Source of the DNA: Merluccius polli
Lineage: Eukaryota; Chordata; Actinopteri; Gadiformes; Merlucciidae
Direction: 5' to 3'
Assembly: GCA_030340625.1 (NCBI GenBank)
Contig: JAOPHQ010004263.1
Coordinates: forward strand, 1-64,000
DNA length: 64,000 nucleotides
Of this stretch, positions 21,934 to 32,812 are shown in pieces. Below the pieces are notes generated by a model. That model was given only the letters and a program-made list of their open reading frames with translations, was not told where the DNA came from and made no database searches. Every line of letters starts with the position of its first letter. Positions within the stretch are counted from its first letter, which is position 1. Made by a program: the position numbers and the translations under genes.

Positions 21934-22015
21934 GGTTAAATGAGTTGGTTAAACTTGAGTTTGCACTTTAAAAAATGAGCATTGTTGTAGCCCCTCTCTC
22001 TCTCATTCTCTCATT

Positions 22016-22075
<60 letters not shown>

Positions 22076-22140
22076 CCAGGTTAAATGAGTTGGTTAAACT
22101 TGAGTTTGCACTTAAAAAAATGAGCATTGTTGTAGCCTCT
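21894..22140 (+). repeat. Duplicated CT microsatellite in the hAT 3' region
   Basis: Two (CT)n tracts (about 21894-21927 and 22020-22067) are each followed by the same sentence, GGTTAAATGAGTTGGTTAAA and AAAAATGAGCATTG. This is a tandem duplication of about 150 bp after the stop codon. Confidence 0.85.
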
Positions 22141-22439
22141 CTCTTGTTTTTGGATTTAATGCTTTGTTTGAATAAAAAAGGCAGTCTTATTTCAACTCAG
22201 TTGTGATTAATCACTATGAAAATATGAAATGTTTTGGATGGATACCACCTGTGAAGTTAACCAAGAATGGTATATAATCTCCAGGGATTGTAGTGAAAAC
22301 AGTAAAGGGTAAAAGTGTGATTTCATGGGGTCATTTAAAGGAGATTTCAAAATATCGAGATATATATCGTATATCGTGAAATTGAGAAAATGTATCGGGA
22401 TATTCACTGTTTCCCATATCGCACAGCCCTAAGTAATAG

Positions 22440-22700
22440 TATAGCTAAGTTTAGTGTCCCAAATGCTGTCTAACAGCCCCTCATCAATTAGCTAGTAATA
22501 GATGTAGTTAGATAGCCGCACCTGAATCGACAGGTTGTGCCAGCGCGGGAGAGCCGAGTCAAGGGTAAGCGGGGCAATACATGACTTGTTCATGTATGCT
22601 TACCTGGAAGGTGTACAGATCACCATGTCCATTTTGCTGGGGGCCCCCAAATTCCTTGAAACGGGCCTGCCAGAAGCAACAATCCGATGCTCAATGTAGT
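22440..22700. other. Short unassigned stretch before Academ-like copy 2
   Basis: No family recognised. The sequence ending CTCAATGTAG at about 22700 is a plausible splice acceptor for the exon that follows. Confidence 0.35.
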
Positions 22701-24612
22701 GAGACAGATGAAGGCCAAACAAAGCGTCGCAGAACCATGATGCAGAAAAGTCTGGATGATCAGGTTTGCCTTCTTTGTGAGAACATGGGCCTCATGTACG
22801 AAGACTTGCGTGGATTTCCTACTGAAATTTGGCGTACGCCAAAATAAATTCAAATGTATCAAAGTGTGCGTACGCATGGATCTGAGCACGTTTCTTTTGT
22901 ACATCCCAATCAACGTGGAATTGAGCGCACAAGCAGATGTGGCAAACTCCTCCCTGTCCACGCCCCCATTTAAATATGAAAATCTATGTAAATGGGCCCA
23001 GGACCTGAGATTCACCTCTATCCGATCAGATAAAACAAGCAAGTGTGGCACAGAGGATATTTATATATGATTGCCACTTACTTAAATGTGTTATTTTATA
23101 TTATGCACTTTATTTGGCATTTTTACAGACACCCCCCATTCAATTTTAAGCATCATTATTATTATTATTATTATTAAGTATTAAAGGCACAAGACCACCC
23201 GCCGCTATATAAACTGTGGGCTGCGCTGCGTTCTTCAGTCGGCAGTTAACCGGGACCAGTAAAGCCACTGAAGATCAGCCGACTCACTTGTCTTTTTGTT
23301 TAATTTATTCTTTCAGAATAACTTCTTTTCTAAAATATGCCAACCCTTGAGTCAGCTTGCACTCTATGGGTGTAACACAAGCATGAACAAAGGAAAGAAA
23401 AGACATTTCACAGAGTCCGAGTTGGAGATTGTGGTGACGTGGAGCCGCGGAGGGAGATTCTCTCTGGTCCCCTGTCAGCAGGGATCAATATGAAGAGGAA
23501 GGAAATGAGTGGGAGCGTGTGTGTGAGGCAAACACGGTGGGTGTGTTAATTGTTCATAAGTGTGTCTCTGACGTGCACATCACTCTGATGACCAATTGTT
23601 GTTGACATTATTAACAGTTTCCCAGCGTCACCTATAAGTGTCGCCAAAGGAACAATAGCTGTAGAAACGTGCGTACGCCAGCCATGAAGTTGACGTGAGG
23701 CACCGCACATTTCCACGTTTCATACATCTGAACGTGAGCGTGGAACGCCACGTTTTTTTGCGTACGCCACATTTTTGTGCGTACGCAACCTTCGTACATG
23801 AGGCCCCATATCTCCTGAATCTGACCTACGTCAGGTAATGACAATGCACCTGAATGACAGACTACATGAATGTGCACAAACACTGAATGATGGTAAATTA
23901 TTGGCTCAACTAAGTGGTGCTGATGCCATTGCACAGGAGCTGAAATACCATCATTTGTGTCTCATTCATCTTTACAACAGAGAGAAACTCCACCTTAGAA
24001 GGCTTGAGAAAGAGTCACAGAGTGAAACGGTTCAACCAGCCATCTTTCCTATGGCTCTTTCTGAACTGGTCACCTATATTGTTGAAACCAGTCTCAATTC
24101 TGATGGTCCTTCCGCATTCCGTCTCGCAGATATGTGCAGCCTGTACCAGCAGCGTCTAGATCAACTGGGTGTACATTCCCCTACAGTTAACTCTACCAGA
24201 CTAAAGGAAAAGCTGTTGGCTGAGATCCCTGAACTCACAGCTCACAAACAGGGCAGAGATGTGCTCCTGGCTTTCCAGAAAGATGTTGGCTTGGCTCTCT
24301 CTCAAGCGTCTGAAGACTCAGAGGCACTTATCATGGCCAAGGCTGCAAAAATCCTGAGAAGGCATATTCTGGATCATCAGTCCATATTTGATGGAACATT
24401 CCATGAGGGATGTATCAAAGAGGCCATCCCCCCATCTCTCCTGCAATTTGTTGGTATGGTAGAACATGGAGCCAACATCAAATCGCAGTTGAGATTTGGC
24501 ACTTCACAGACTGCCCAGGCTATTGCACAACTGTTGCAGTACAACTGCTTCTCCCGGTACAAAGAGGGAGCAGCTGCCCACAGACATTCCAAAGATAGAG
24601 AAACTCCATTCC
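22701..24612 (+). pseudogene. Academ-like transposase copy 2, N-terminal exon (split)
   Basis: The exon appears to open just after the acceptor-like TAG at 22700 (ETDEGQTKRRRTMMQKSL, then VCLLCEN). It is cut at 22786 by a Harbinger-like element and resumes in frame at 23810 (SPESDLRQV..., LNDGKLLAQLSGADAIAQE, YHHLCLIHLYNRE). It runs open to 24612, where LTR copy A interrupts it. CLLC could be half of a zinc-binding site. The block is absent from copy 1. Its function is unknown, but it precedes the TPFP.Y.G motif shared with copy 1, so it is the N-terminal third of the same protein family. Confidence 0.72.
22787..23806. mobile_element. Harbinger-like non-autonomous element
   Basis: A 1,020-bp element with inverted ends GGGCCTCATGTACGAAG..TTGCGT. 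It is flanked by 3-bp duplications CAT (22784-22786 and 23807-23809). The internal word GCGTACGCA recurs in both ends. It has no transposase. A 3-bp duplication fits PIF/Harbinger, and the family name is inferred from that and the termini. It contains a short ATT microsatellite (about 23155-23175). Confidence 0.78.
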
Positions 24613-25014
24613 TGTGATGTGTTCTTTGAGGAAGGAGGCTGCCGACACAGGATCGCTTTAACTCACTTTATTTGTTTAGCTTTAGGTATTTATCTATGAA
24701 GCAGATGGAGAGGAATTGTAAAAGTCACGCACGTGGAGCGACCCTTAGCTGTGTATCTGTCCAGATACGCTGCCTGTAGGGTTTCTGGCTTCCCCCGGAT
24801 GTGTTGTTTGGTAGTACCTGGGCAGGCGTGGCCTCTATGACGCATACTATGCTCTGGTTGGCTAGTGTTTAGCGCCCGCCCCCAGTGTATTATGTGTGCC
24901 GCCATCTGGTGGCCAGGTGCGGTTAATACAAGTTATATATTTATTTCTATTCCTTTGTAGCTATGTGTAGATATTACAGCCTGTTGATACATATGTTATT
25001 ATTTATTCTTAACA
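24613..25014 (-). repeat. Copy A 3' LTR
   Basis: 402 bp running TG...CA, matching 30327-30724 with scattered differences. On the minus strand it contains AACAAATAAAGTGAGTTA with an AATAAA signal close to its end. Confidence 0.92.
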
Positions 25015-25042
25015 GTCCCCCCTTGGTCATCACTGATGACCA
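25015..25042 (-). other. Copy A polypurine tract and adjacent palindrome
   Basis: Read on the minus strand, AAGGGGGGAC directly precedes the 3' LTR, as expected for the plus-strand primer of a retroelement. Just upstream, 25024-25042 (TGGTCATCACTGATGACCA) is a palindrome with a 3-base centre. Copy B has the same pair of features at 41373-41399. Confidence 0.75.
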
Positions 25043-25924
25043 TACTACAAATTACTAGTGCAATGTATCATATAAGGTCTAAAAATGGTGAGTATAAATT
25101 CAAGCGAAAAAGAAAAAATCCCACGGATTGGTTACCGTGGGTCAACATCAACATCACCAACCGACTTAGTTCGGGAAAACCCCCCACTATACAGGAGGAA
25201 AACCTGTCGCATCTCTAAAGTGGACGGCATTCACCTTGGTGTGTCTCAAAGAATACATGGGCCGTAGCCTACAAACAGTAGACAAATTATCATCACATCA
25301 TACAATCAATATGTCATACCGTCATCACAGTATCTTGAGGACACAAAGGCGCAGTAATAAATGCATAGTAATTTCATCATAAGAAATCCCTTCAAATACT
25401 TATATGCATGTGTATAACCAAAATCGAATACCTCCAGGTATAAGGAACAGTAAACCTATATAGAACTAAAAAAACGCCCTGTAGACTTGCATGCAATGGC
25501 TCAGGTGGTTTCCATGCACGCAGGGTTCTCAAACATCATCACAGTGTTATCACCCGTTTCCGTAGCCGACCTCAGGTCGGACAGTTCATGAATTCAATGC
25601 CCATCTTGTCATCCATAGGCAAGGCTCACACGACAAGGTTACTAGCATGAACCCATGTGTGCCTCGCCCGTGGAGTCACTCATCAACTCGGCCGTATTAG
25701 TAGTCAGAACATATTCCAGTAGCATCAAAGAAATTCATCAGTCTCATTATTACAGCAACCATAGGAAAACAGCATAACACATTCCAAACTTAAAATGCAT
25801 TGTAATGACAACCATGACCCATACTGTGCATTTAATAATTCAACATTCAAGTAAATCAGGTGCAATGTCCTCCTAGACTCAGGTGCCGAACTCCAGGAAA
25901 TCAGGTACCAGTCTATGTAATCAA

Positions 25925-26150
25925 GCATGATCAAGTCCGGGCGCTCCACTGTCCCCTGAACACTCTCAGGTACACCTGGTCACCTGTCTCCACCCTGGTT
26001 GGTGTTTCGTCCTTCGGCTCTGAAATTCTGTTTCTCAGAAATGTTGTTAGTTTCTTGAATGTCCCATTCACTCTTTCCACCATTCCTTGTGACTGAGAAT
26101 GAAGCCTAGCCGCTGTTTGATGTGTATCTGCTGCACCACCCGGCGTTGGC
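25925..26150 (-). pseudogene. Copy A integrase C-terminal relic
   Basis: An open minus-strand stretch reads SQGMVERVNGTFKKL, then ETGDQVYLRVFRG. The GMVER.NGT.K motif carries the catalytic glutamate of retroviral-type integrases (D,D-35-E), and GD.V..RVF is the start of the C-terminal DNA-binding region. The core upstream, with the two aspartates, is missing. It is too short to act and is evidence only of ancestry in an integrase-bearing, retrovirus-like element. Confidence 0.6.
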
Positions 26151-26409
26151 GCTGTATTTTTGACACGGCGGTGGAAAAAGCTAACAAGTTAAGATATTAA
26201 ACACAGCATAACAGCATTAAGCGTTGGCATTTGCAAGGCAATTCCCAATTTTCTATGTCAATAAACTATCTAGCTTGTGCATTAGATCCTTTCCTAACAG
26301 ATTGCTGAAGTATTTCCCAATGATTACTTTAACCAGGTCATTGCAAATGTTCAAAGAACATGTCTGACTTAAGCCAATTCGACAATTAAACAAATAAAAC
26401 AAAAAACGA

Positions 26410-26480
26410 AAAAATCTAAATGCAAAAATATTCCCCCCTTGAAAATACACTCCATATTCCCCCCTCGTGACTTTGAAGAA
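26410..26480 (-). repeat. Copy A purine-box repeats
   Basis: On the minus strand two units of AAGGGGGGAATAT separated by about 30 bases. The matching part of copy B (39843-39990) has about five units, so the number varies between copies. Confidence 0.6.
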
Positions 26481-26694
26481 GTCACGCAAAACGAACACAA
26501 AGTTAAGCATGTTGCATTCATTCTTCCTGCTTGTATTGACCTTTATATATTGATGATAACATAAAATATATGTATATGACAGTGATTCTGGGTCCTAGTT
26601 TATCAAGCTTTTTGGAACATCTACTTTAGTCTTCTAGCGTTACCTTTGAATCTTATGCCCACATTATTTTAATTTACTCTTAGACTAGGTAAAC

Positions 26695-26964
26695 TTATTC
26701 AATTGTTCTAATAAGGCCAAATTCATGAGCTAGTCTCACCCCACCGGAAGAGCTCTTCCCAGTTACCCTTTCATCAGCTGAAGAGAGGTCTGTCCAGGTC
26801 GGGTTACCATCATCTAGTCGAAAACCACCTCTAGGAGATGAAAAAAGAGTATCATGACGATTTCCTAATCTAGAGAAGGTCTCACCCCCAATCAGAATGA
26901 AGCACTTCTCTGCAATCCAATCACTGTCAATGCACAACAAATCATCATTACAGAGTGTTAACAT
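26695..26964 (-). other. Copy A 89-codon ORF shared with copy B
   Basis: An open frame with SDWIAEKCFILIGGE and RLDDGNPTWTDLSSA. Copy B has the same frame at 39336-39575, open for 79 codons with several amino-acid changes. No family is recognised. It lies upstream of the integrase relic in element order. The whole interior is conserved at DNA level, so protein function is unproven. Confidence 0.35.
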
Positions 26965-28204
26965 CTTTCAACACCAATCACTTGTAAATAATCAATCATT
27001 AAAAGAATCAAAAAGAAAATAGAAAATATAGAGTGTAAAAACACATCACATTCAGATAAGACTGTCAGCCATGTTGCGTCCTAGTATGAAACTTATCAAC
27101 CGCTGGTAACAGGAAGCAATGTTCCTGCTGTTCATTTCGTGTATGCAGTCCATTTCAATGTCCAGATATGAGTCTCTGAGTCCATTTAGGGCAGGAACCC
27201 CAGATCAACTGTCCTCTCTCTAATGGACCCCCCTCCATTGTCCTGAGGGGAAGAGAGACCAGAACCAACCAGTATCTTTGCAGAAAAACATCTAACACAA
27301 TACAACAAACAATATGTAGACAGTTGTTTCTATTATGTAATTATAGATCAGGCGTGTCCAAATCCTAAATGATCTTATATCATTACTAATCTAAGTAGTT
27401 CAAACCATATGTGAAAGTTATATCAAAACAAACGTGCATACAAAGGTGAGTCAAACAATAGGTGAATATGGGGAATGAAGTGAAAATTGAATATATATGT
27501 AGTCACACATAGCCATTGAATAGTCATTGAATAGTTTTGAGTACTTAAAATGGGTATACCTCAAATAAACCAACCTCAATTTCCTCATTGTCATCGTCCA
27601 AGTCACCTCTAAATATCAAATGGCACCTGTGTTTGTCCCCCAGGTAAAAACACTCCGGCCCATCTAAGAATCATAGCCTTAGCAACGGTCAGCATTATTG
27701 AGCAAAAACAAAACATCGTACATAAAAACAAGACAATGGACACCACATTATGGAGGTAAACTGAGCAACCTACAAATGGACTGGTTTAATTGTTACACCC
27801 CAACACTGCGTATCAGGTGTTTGCATTGTAATAACTACCGCACTCCCACAGGGTCGTTTAGGGCAGGTCCCTCTAACTCATTTTGTGAGGAGGGAATTTC
27901 CCTGAACTCTTTAGAGTCCCCAGCGCTGGTTGACCCCTGGACTTCTGTGGACGAGCGGTAGAGGAGATAACCTCTGATTTAAATTAATAGTATCCAACTT
28001 ACATGAGCTGTTGGTCTGCTAATTGTCCCACAAAACACTAAAACACTGTTACCCACATTTATAAAACAAATACACAAAGAAAACAAATCTACAGGAAACA
28101 AAAAAACAAATAACAGACATAAATACATAGTTGACCTCTACATATGTATTTTCTATGTCCCAACAGATCTTTAACCGTTCTAATGTTCGCAGCGCTTTCT
28201 TTAT

Positions 28205-28231
28205 TATGTTTCATTATGTCTATTATTATTA

Positions 28232-28262
<31 letters not shown>
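28205..28262. repeat. ATT microsatellite in copy A
   Basis: An ATT-type trinucleotide tract. The corresponding place in copy B (about 38038-38075) has a shorter AAT-type tract. Confidence 0.8.
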
Positions 28263-29747
28263 AGGTAAACTCCTGCATACCTCTTTATTGCCCCTCTCTC
28301 CTTTAGACCTCCTTATCTAAGTACTTCTTGCAGCTCTAGTGCTGCTATGCTTTATCTCTGCTCTCTGTCCCTCTCTCTCTTGACCACATTGCTCTCTTTC
28401 CCTTCTTTCACTTTCTCTACACTTTCCCTTCTTCTATCCTTCTGTCTACTTCCCTCTGTCTTTCTAAATAAATCCTTCTGTTTTAAGAATCACCACTTAC
28501 TGTCACCATCCCATTTTGCCATGTCCAACTTTCCTTTCCTTCTTTGTTAACCTTGTAATTTCTTATCATTAATAGACACCAAAAGAGATGTTCAAGATAT
28601 TTCTTTGGAAGGAGCCTCCCGGCCATGGAGGTCCCCTCCTTCGCTTAAGGTTCTTGTGCAAATATAAATAAAGGAAAAGAATAAAACAAAGAGTTAATGT
28701 CAATTTGAACACCTTGCTTCATATTACTGACAAGTTGACGCTTAAGAATAATCAGTTTTTACACAAAAACACTTTTTATCGCAGTAATGACATCTGTTAA
28801 CATAGTTATTTATGAATTTAAAAGTCTAGATAATAACATGCATAATTACGTAATGACCATCAATAAACCGAATTATCCCCTTGCAGCTCTAGGAGTGCAA
28901 GTAACTTCATTCACTCTTATTTAGCACACTCACGCAACGTAATGGCGTCTATAACCGCGTCATAATACTTCGTTACAGTCCCACACATGTCCGTCGCTAG
29001 GCCCTTGCAAAGAACAGACAGACTAAAATTAACCTTAGGCCTAATGAACCACATTCATTTTCTTGCTCGTCCAAGTGAATAGAATGGCCAACGCCATTTT
29101 CCTTTGTCCCACGAGGGAATTCTTCAGGGGCAGTCGTCGGGGGTTGGGGGTGGTAGGGGGAAAGGTTGGGTTTTGGTCGGGGTGGGGGTAGGGGTAGGGG
29201 GGGGGGGTGTACTGCGTAATCTCCCAATATGGCTTACAGGGATTTGTAATCTTGTCTATGCTCCCTGTGATATTAGCACACTTTATATCTTCCTAGTTAA
29301 TACTGTGTATATGTCCTTCTATGTGTGTGTGTCTATGTGTTAGAGTGAAAGATAAGTTTACTCTCCACACGTGGGGCCATAAAACTGATTCCTGACCCAG
29401 GAATGTGAGCATCCCCCACTAGTGGAGAACAAAAGGGCCATAAACTGCTCCCACGTGGTGGGATTCCTTTAGTCACATGTACCATACTCTGCAGACAAAA
29501 CGAAGATGCGCCGTAGCAAAGCTAGCAAGCATTAGCACATACAGGGTTAGTCACACAAAAGTATTATGATTCATGCAAGTTAGCTTAGCTCTTTGAGAAT
29601 AGAAATATTGCCAGCAATATGTTCTCAATCGACCTATCGCCTTTGATACAACTTCACTGGTTTCCCAGGTTCTCCACATCCGATTTTAACACCGTATCAT
29701 ACTGGGCCACAAACCCTTAACCAATTTAACAAGATAAAACAATTTTA

Positions 29748-29970
29748 GGGCCTCGAACCCGACTTTAAAACACTAATTGGGCCTCAAACCCGACTTTAAA
29801 AACTACTTGGGCCTCAAACCCGAATTTAAAACTAATTGGGCCTCGAACCCGACTTTAAAACTACTTGGGCCTCAAACCCGAATTTAAAACTAATTGGGCC
29901 TCGAACCCGACTATAAAACTACTTGGGCCTCAAACCCGACTTTAAAACACTAATTGGGCCTCGAACCCGA
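29748..29970 (-). repeat. Copy A leader tandem repeats
   Basis: Eight units of 29-31 bp, each starting GGGCCTC(G/A)AACCCGA (plus strand). Odd and even units alternate in their last bases (ACTAATT versus CTACTT), so the array is really built from dimers of about 60 bp. It lies in the untranslated leader between the primer site and the interior. Copy B has a related but rearranged array at 33166-33385. Confidence 0.88.
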
Positions 29971-30304
29971 ATAATAATATAATACTGGCCATTTGCTTCT
30001 TCTATATAGTCGTAAAATGACGACAAAATATCATTTAACTAATTCCCAATCAAAGTGATCAGCGCCTGGTCTTTTTCACGTCGGCTTAACTGTAACGACT
30101 ATGGACCGGAGAAACAGAGCTTTACAACAACGCCCACTAGCCACCTCTGTCACCTAATATCACTATAGCTAACTATTTGCAGTTTCAGCCGCAGGCAATA
30201 GGTACTGCTTACCTTGGTTAAAGGCGCCTTGTAACAGAGGTGGCGAGTCGTACGCTGCCACGCGGCCAAGCTTCCCGAGTTCCAGACTATGCCTTCCTCT
30301 CTGA

Positions 30305-30326
30305 ATCACGTCGGGGGTCACCAGAT
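30305..30326 (-). other. Copy A primer-binding site (tRNA-Trp-like)
   Basis: On the minus strand, 3 bases after the 5' LTR, the sequence TGGTGACCCCCGACGTGATT begins. It is complementary to the 3' end of tRNA-Trp except for one extra C. It fixes the element's direction as minus. Confidence 0.75.
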
Positions 30327-30724
30327 TGTGATGTGTTCTTTGAGGAAGGAGGCTGCCGACACAGGATCACTTTAACTCACTTTATTTGTTTAACTTTAGT
30401 TATATTAATCTACGAAACAAATGGAGGGGTATTGTAAAATTCACGCGCGTGGAGTGACCCTTAGCTGTGTATCTGTCCAGATACGTGCCTGTTTCTCGCT
30501 TCCCCCGGATGTGTTGTTTGGTAGTATCTGGGCAGGCGTGGCCTCTATGACGCATAATATGCTCTGATTGGCTAATGTTTAGCGCCCGCCCCCAGTGTAT
30601 TATGTGTGCCGCCATCTGGTGACCAGGTGCGGTTAATACAAGTTATATATTTATTTCTATTCCTTTGTAGCTATGTGTAGATATTACAGCCTGTTGATAC
30701 ATATGTTATTATTTATTCTTAACA
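30327..30724 (-). repeat. Copy A 5' LTR
   Basis: 398 bp, TG...CA, paired with 24613-25014. Differences between the two include small indels around 30405 and 30490. Confidence 0.92.
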
Positions 30725-30728
30725 TTCC

Positions 30729-31163
30729 CAGTATACATTGGTATGTCTGTGTTCGCCAAAACCAGGAAGAGAAGCCTGGTTGAAATGCTGCATGAACATG
30801 GTATGAGTATCTCATATGACCGGGTGCTGGAGATATCAGCTCAACTGGGAGATGCCACAGTAAGCAAGTATGTTGAGGAGGGTGTGGTCTGTCCACCTGT
30901 GCTACGGAAAGGGCTGTTCACCACTGCTGTCATGGACAACATTGACCACAATCCTTCTGCAACAACTGCTACAACATCATTCCATGGCACCAGTGTCTCT
31001 GTATTTCAGCATCCGACAAAGGAAAGCAGTGGTGAGGAGCGTCGGCAGCTTAGGTTTGGTCCAGAAAGAGTCAAGTCTGTTCCAGAACTTCCTGACTCTT
31101 TCACCAACATCCACCCTGCTTTTTTCAAGAAAAAGATTCCTTTACCACCAAATACCCCAATGC
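30729..31163 (+). pseudogene. Academ-like transposase copy 2, part after LTR copy A
   Basis: Resumes in frame with 24612 once copy A and one TTCC are set aside (…TPFP then VYIGMSVFAKT). It contains HEHGMSISYDRVLEIS, GLFTTAVMDNID and FHGTSVSVFQH, which line up with HALGISVSYDRVMDVR, GVFTTGGVDNID and LHGTAITLTNH in copy 1. It stays open to about 31163, where a GC-rich repeat begins, so the downstream nuclease region is missing here. The family match to copy 1 is clear. The element ends for this copy were not found. Confidence 0.78.
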
Positions 31164-31402
31164 CAAGGGCGGACTGGCGTACGGGGACACCGGGGATTTC
31201 CCCGGTGGGCCGGGCCATGAGAAAAAGAAAAATAAAGGGGAAAAAAGTCTATCGCAACGTCAACCAGCGTTGTAGTCCGCTGGGCAGGTCCGGGGTGCGC
31301 TACGCCCCCCCCCCCCCCCCCCCCATTAACAATCACGCACTCCCCCCGTCAACAATCGCGCAGCCCCCCCACCCCCCCCCCTCAACAATCGTGCACCCCC
31401 CC
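31164..31402 (+). mobile_element. GC-rich repeat element fragment inside Academ-like copy 2
   Basis: Begins CAAGGGCGGACTGGCG, resembling the termini of a common non-autonomous fish transposon, followed by mirror-like CCGGGGATTTCCCCGG. The right part is a 20-bp C run (31305-31324) and three units of AACAATC.(C/T)GCA with poly-C. No matching right terminus or target duplication is visible, so it is truncated or rearranged. Confidence 0.5.
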
Positions 31403-31600
31403 CTTTCTCTAGCCACTGAGTATGAGTGGCTAGAGAAAGTAACAGTTGTGGAAGAAATCGATGATGCAGTTGTAACCAACTGTACTGTTAAAGGTAATAT
31501 AACACAATGCAGTGGTGCATCAATTCCAGGTTATAAGGAGACTGGCTTGTATTCTTTAAAGAACTCTGATAAAAGGAATAACACACAGACACAGTGAGGC
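31403..31600 (+). pseudogene. Last remnant of Academ-like copy 2
   Basis: From 31418 the frame EYEWLEKVTVVEEIDDAV appears to continue the copy 2 protein, then decays after about 31470. It is preceded by a 15-bp inverted copy of its own first bases: 31403-31417 is the exact complement of 31425-31439. The continuation is a judgement from reading, not an alignment. Confidence 0.4.
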
Positions 31601-32388
31601 ACGTTTGACCTTTTATCTAACGATCAATCAGAATCAATCAAAGATTATTCACACAATAATAATAACAACACTGAACCTAAAACACTGAACTCAAAACAGG
31701 ACCACAAGAAAAATAACAAACTAAATAAAATGGGTACCCAGCAAGTCTTTGAGTGCACTCAATTCAATAAAAGGGGCGTTCTGTTCCTACCACTACCGCT
31801 ACGGCCAAACGTTCTTGAGCAGGGGCCAGTCGATGACAGGCTGCTTCAGCGTGGATCCGGGCTCTCTCAGAACGGGGTGTACAAAAAACAGTCAGGACTC
31901 TTCCTCTCTCATGCAAGTAGTGAGTGGTCTTCTTTCCAGTGTTCACCTCCAATACGAAGTCCTCTTGTTCTAAGTATTGTCAAATCTTCCTCCGTATCTT
32001 CTATTTCTTTCGTGATATCCTTTTTTTCGTTTCTCTTCAAGTCTCTACGTTCACTCTTCAAGTCTATTTGTTCGCTTTTCAAGTCTATTTTCTCCTGTCT
32101 CATCTCTCGGTCTCTCTCTCCTACACATCCAGCAGAGAACAACTTCTCCCGCTTCCCCTGATCTCCCCTGGTCTCCAGTGAACCGTTTCAGTTAGGGCCC
32201 GTCGGGAATATATACTGGGAAAGATATATATATTATAGATATACACCATACACGCTACATTACATATATTATTATAATATATTGACGCTACTGCCTGTCG
32301 CATGTTTTGCCCTTTTAAGGAGCGTCAACAAAACACGGTCTCCAGTGAACCGTTTCAGTTAGGGCCCGTCGGGAATATATACTGGGAA

Positions 32389-32418
<30 letters not shown>
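31601..32418 (-). repeat. Probable 3' LTR / 3' region of the gypsy element, left piece
   Basis: By position this follows the gypsy polypurine tract at 41877-41888, once copy B (32419-41790) is taken out. A 65-bp block (GGTCTCCAGTGAACCGTTTC...GGGAAAGATATATA) occurs at 32170-32234 and again at 32338-32402. Without a 5' LTR to compare, its exact limits are inferred. Confidence 0.45.
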
Positions 32419-32422
<4 letters not shown>

Positions 32423-32809
32423 TGTTGCGAATTAATAACATGTATCATCAGGCTGTAAAATATCTGCACATAGCCAGGAGTAGAAATAAATATACAAGTT
32501 GTAGTAACTGCACCTCAACACATGATGGCGCCAAACAATATACTGGGGGCGGCGCTTAACGCTAGCCATTGTGCGTCATGGAGGCCACGCCTCCTGCCCA
32601 GAGGCATCCGGCGGAAACATCCGGTTAGGATCAGAATCGTCCAGGCAGACCTCCAGAGGGACGCGCGGACGATCTCTCCACGCGGCGTGACTCTTACATT
32701 GCCCCTCCATTGTTACGTAGGTTAGATATAACTTAAACCTAAACAAATAAAGTGAGTTATAAGCGTTCCTGTTGTCGGCAGCCTTCTTCCCCGGGACACA
32801 AACCCCACA
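32423..32809 (+). repeat. Copy B 5' LTR
   Basis: 387 bp, TGTTGCGAATT...CCCCACA. It contains AACAAATAAAGTGAGTTA (polyadenylation signal AATAAA near 32743) and a GC-rich central U3-like region. Confidence 0.95.
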
Positions 32810-32812
32810 TTC

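Larger units (their letters stand above)
19436..22431 (+). mobile_element. Complete hAT transposon (ZBED/Ac-like)
   Basis: A 2,996-bp element with inverted ends TAGGGCTGTGCGATAT, flanked by perfect 8-bp duplications AGTAATAG (19428-19435 and 22432-22439). Both termini are enriched in CGATATAT words, the usual subterminal repeats of such elements. It encodes a two-exon transposase (19777-21884) with no visible defect, so it may be autonomous. The 3' untranslated part carries duplicated CT-rich sequence. Confidence 0.95.
24613..30724 (-). mobile_element. LTR retroelement copy A, non-autonomous, retrovirus-like
   Basis: A 6.1-kb element on the minus strand with LTRs at 30327-30724 (its 5') and 24613-25014 (its 3'). 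It has 4-bp target duplications TTCC (24609-24612 and 30725-30728). Next to the 5' LTR is a primer-binding site resembling the 3' end of tRNA-Trp, and next to the 3' LTR a purine tract. The 5.3-kb interior has no gag, protease or reverse transcriptase frame that I can read. Only the end of an integrase remains (25925-26150). Most of the interior matches copy B base for base, so the non-coding core was propagated as such, as in large retrotransposon derivatives. The two LTRs differ at several percent of positions, so this is an older insertion than copy B. Confidence 0.88.

Noticed and set aside
29748..29970. CRISPR-like regular repeats
   Set aside because: The units follow each other without unique spacers, the genome is a vertebrate's, and the array lies in an LTR element leader.
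30305..30326. tRNA-Trp gene fragment
   Set aside because: The match is limited to the 3' end complement and sits exactly where a retroelement primer site belongs.
24613..30724. Complete endogenous retrovirus with envelope gene
   Set aside because: No envelope, gag or reverse transcriptase frame is readable; only an integrase tail, LTRs, primer site and purine tract are seen.
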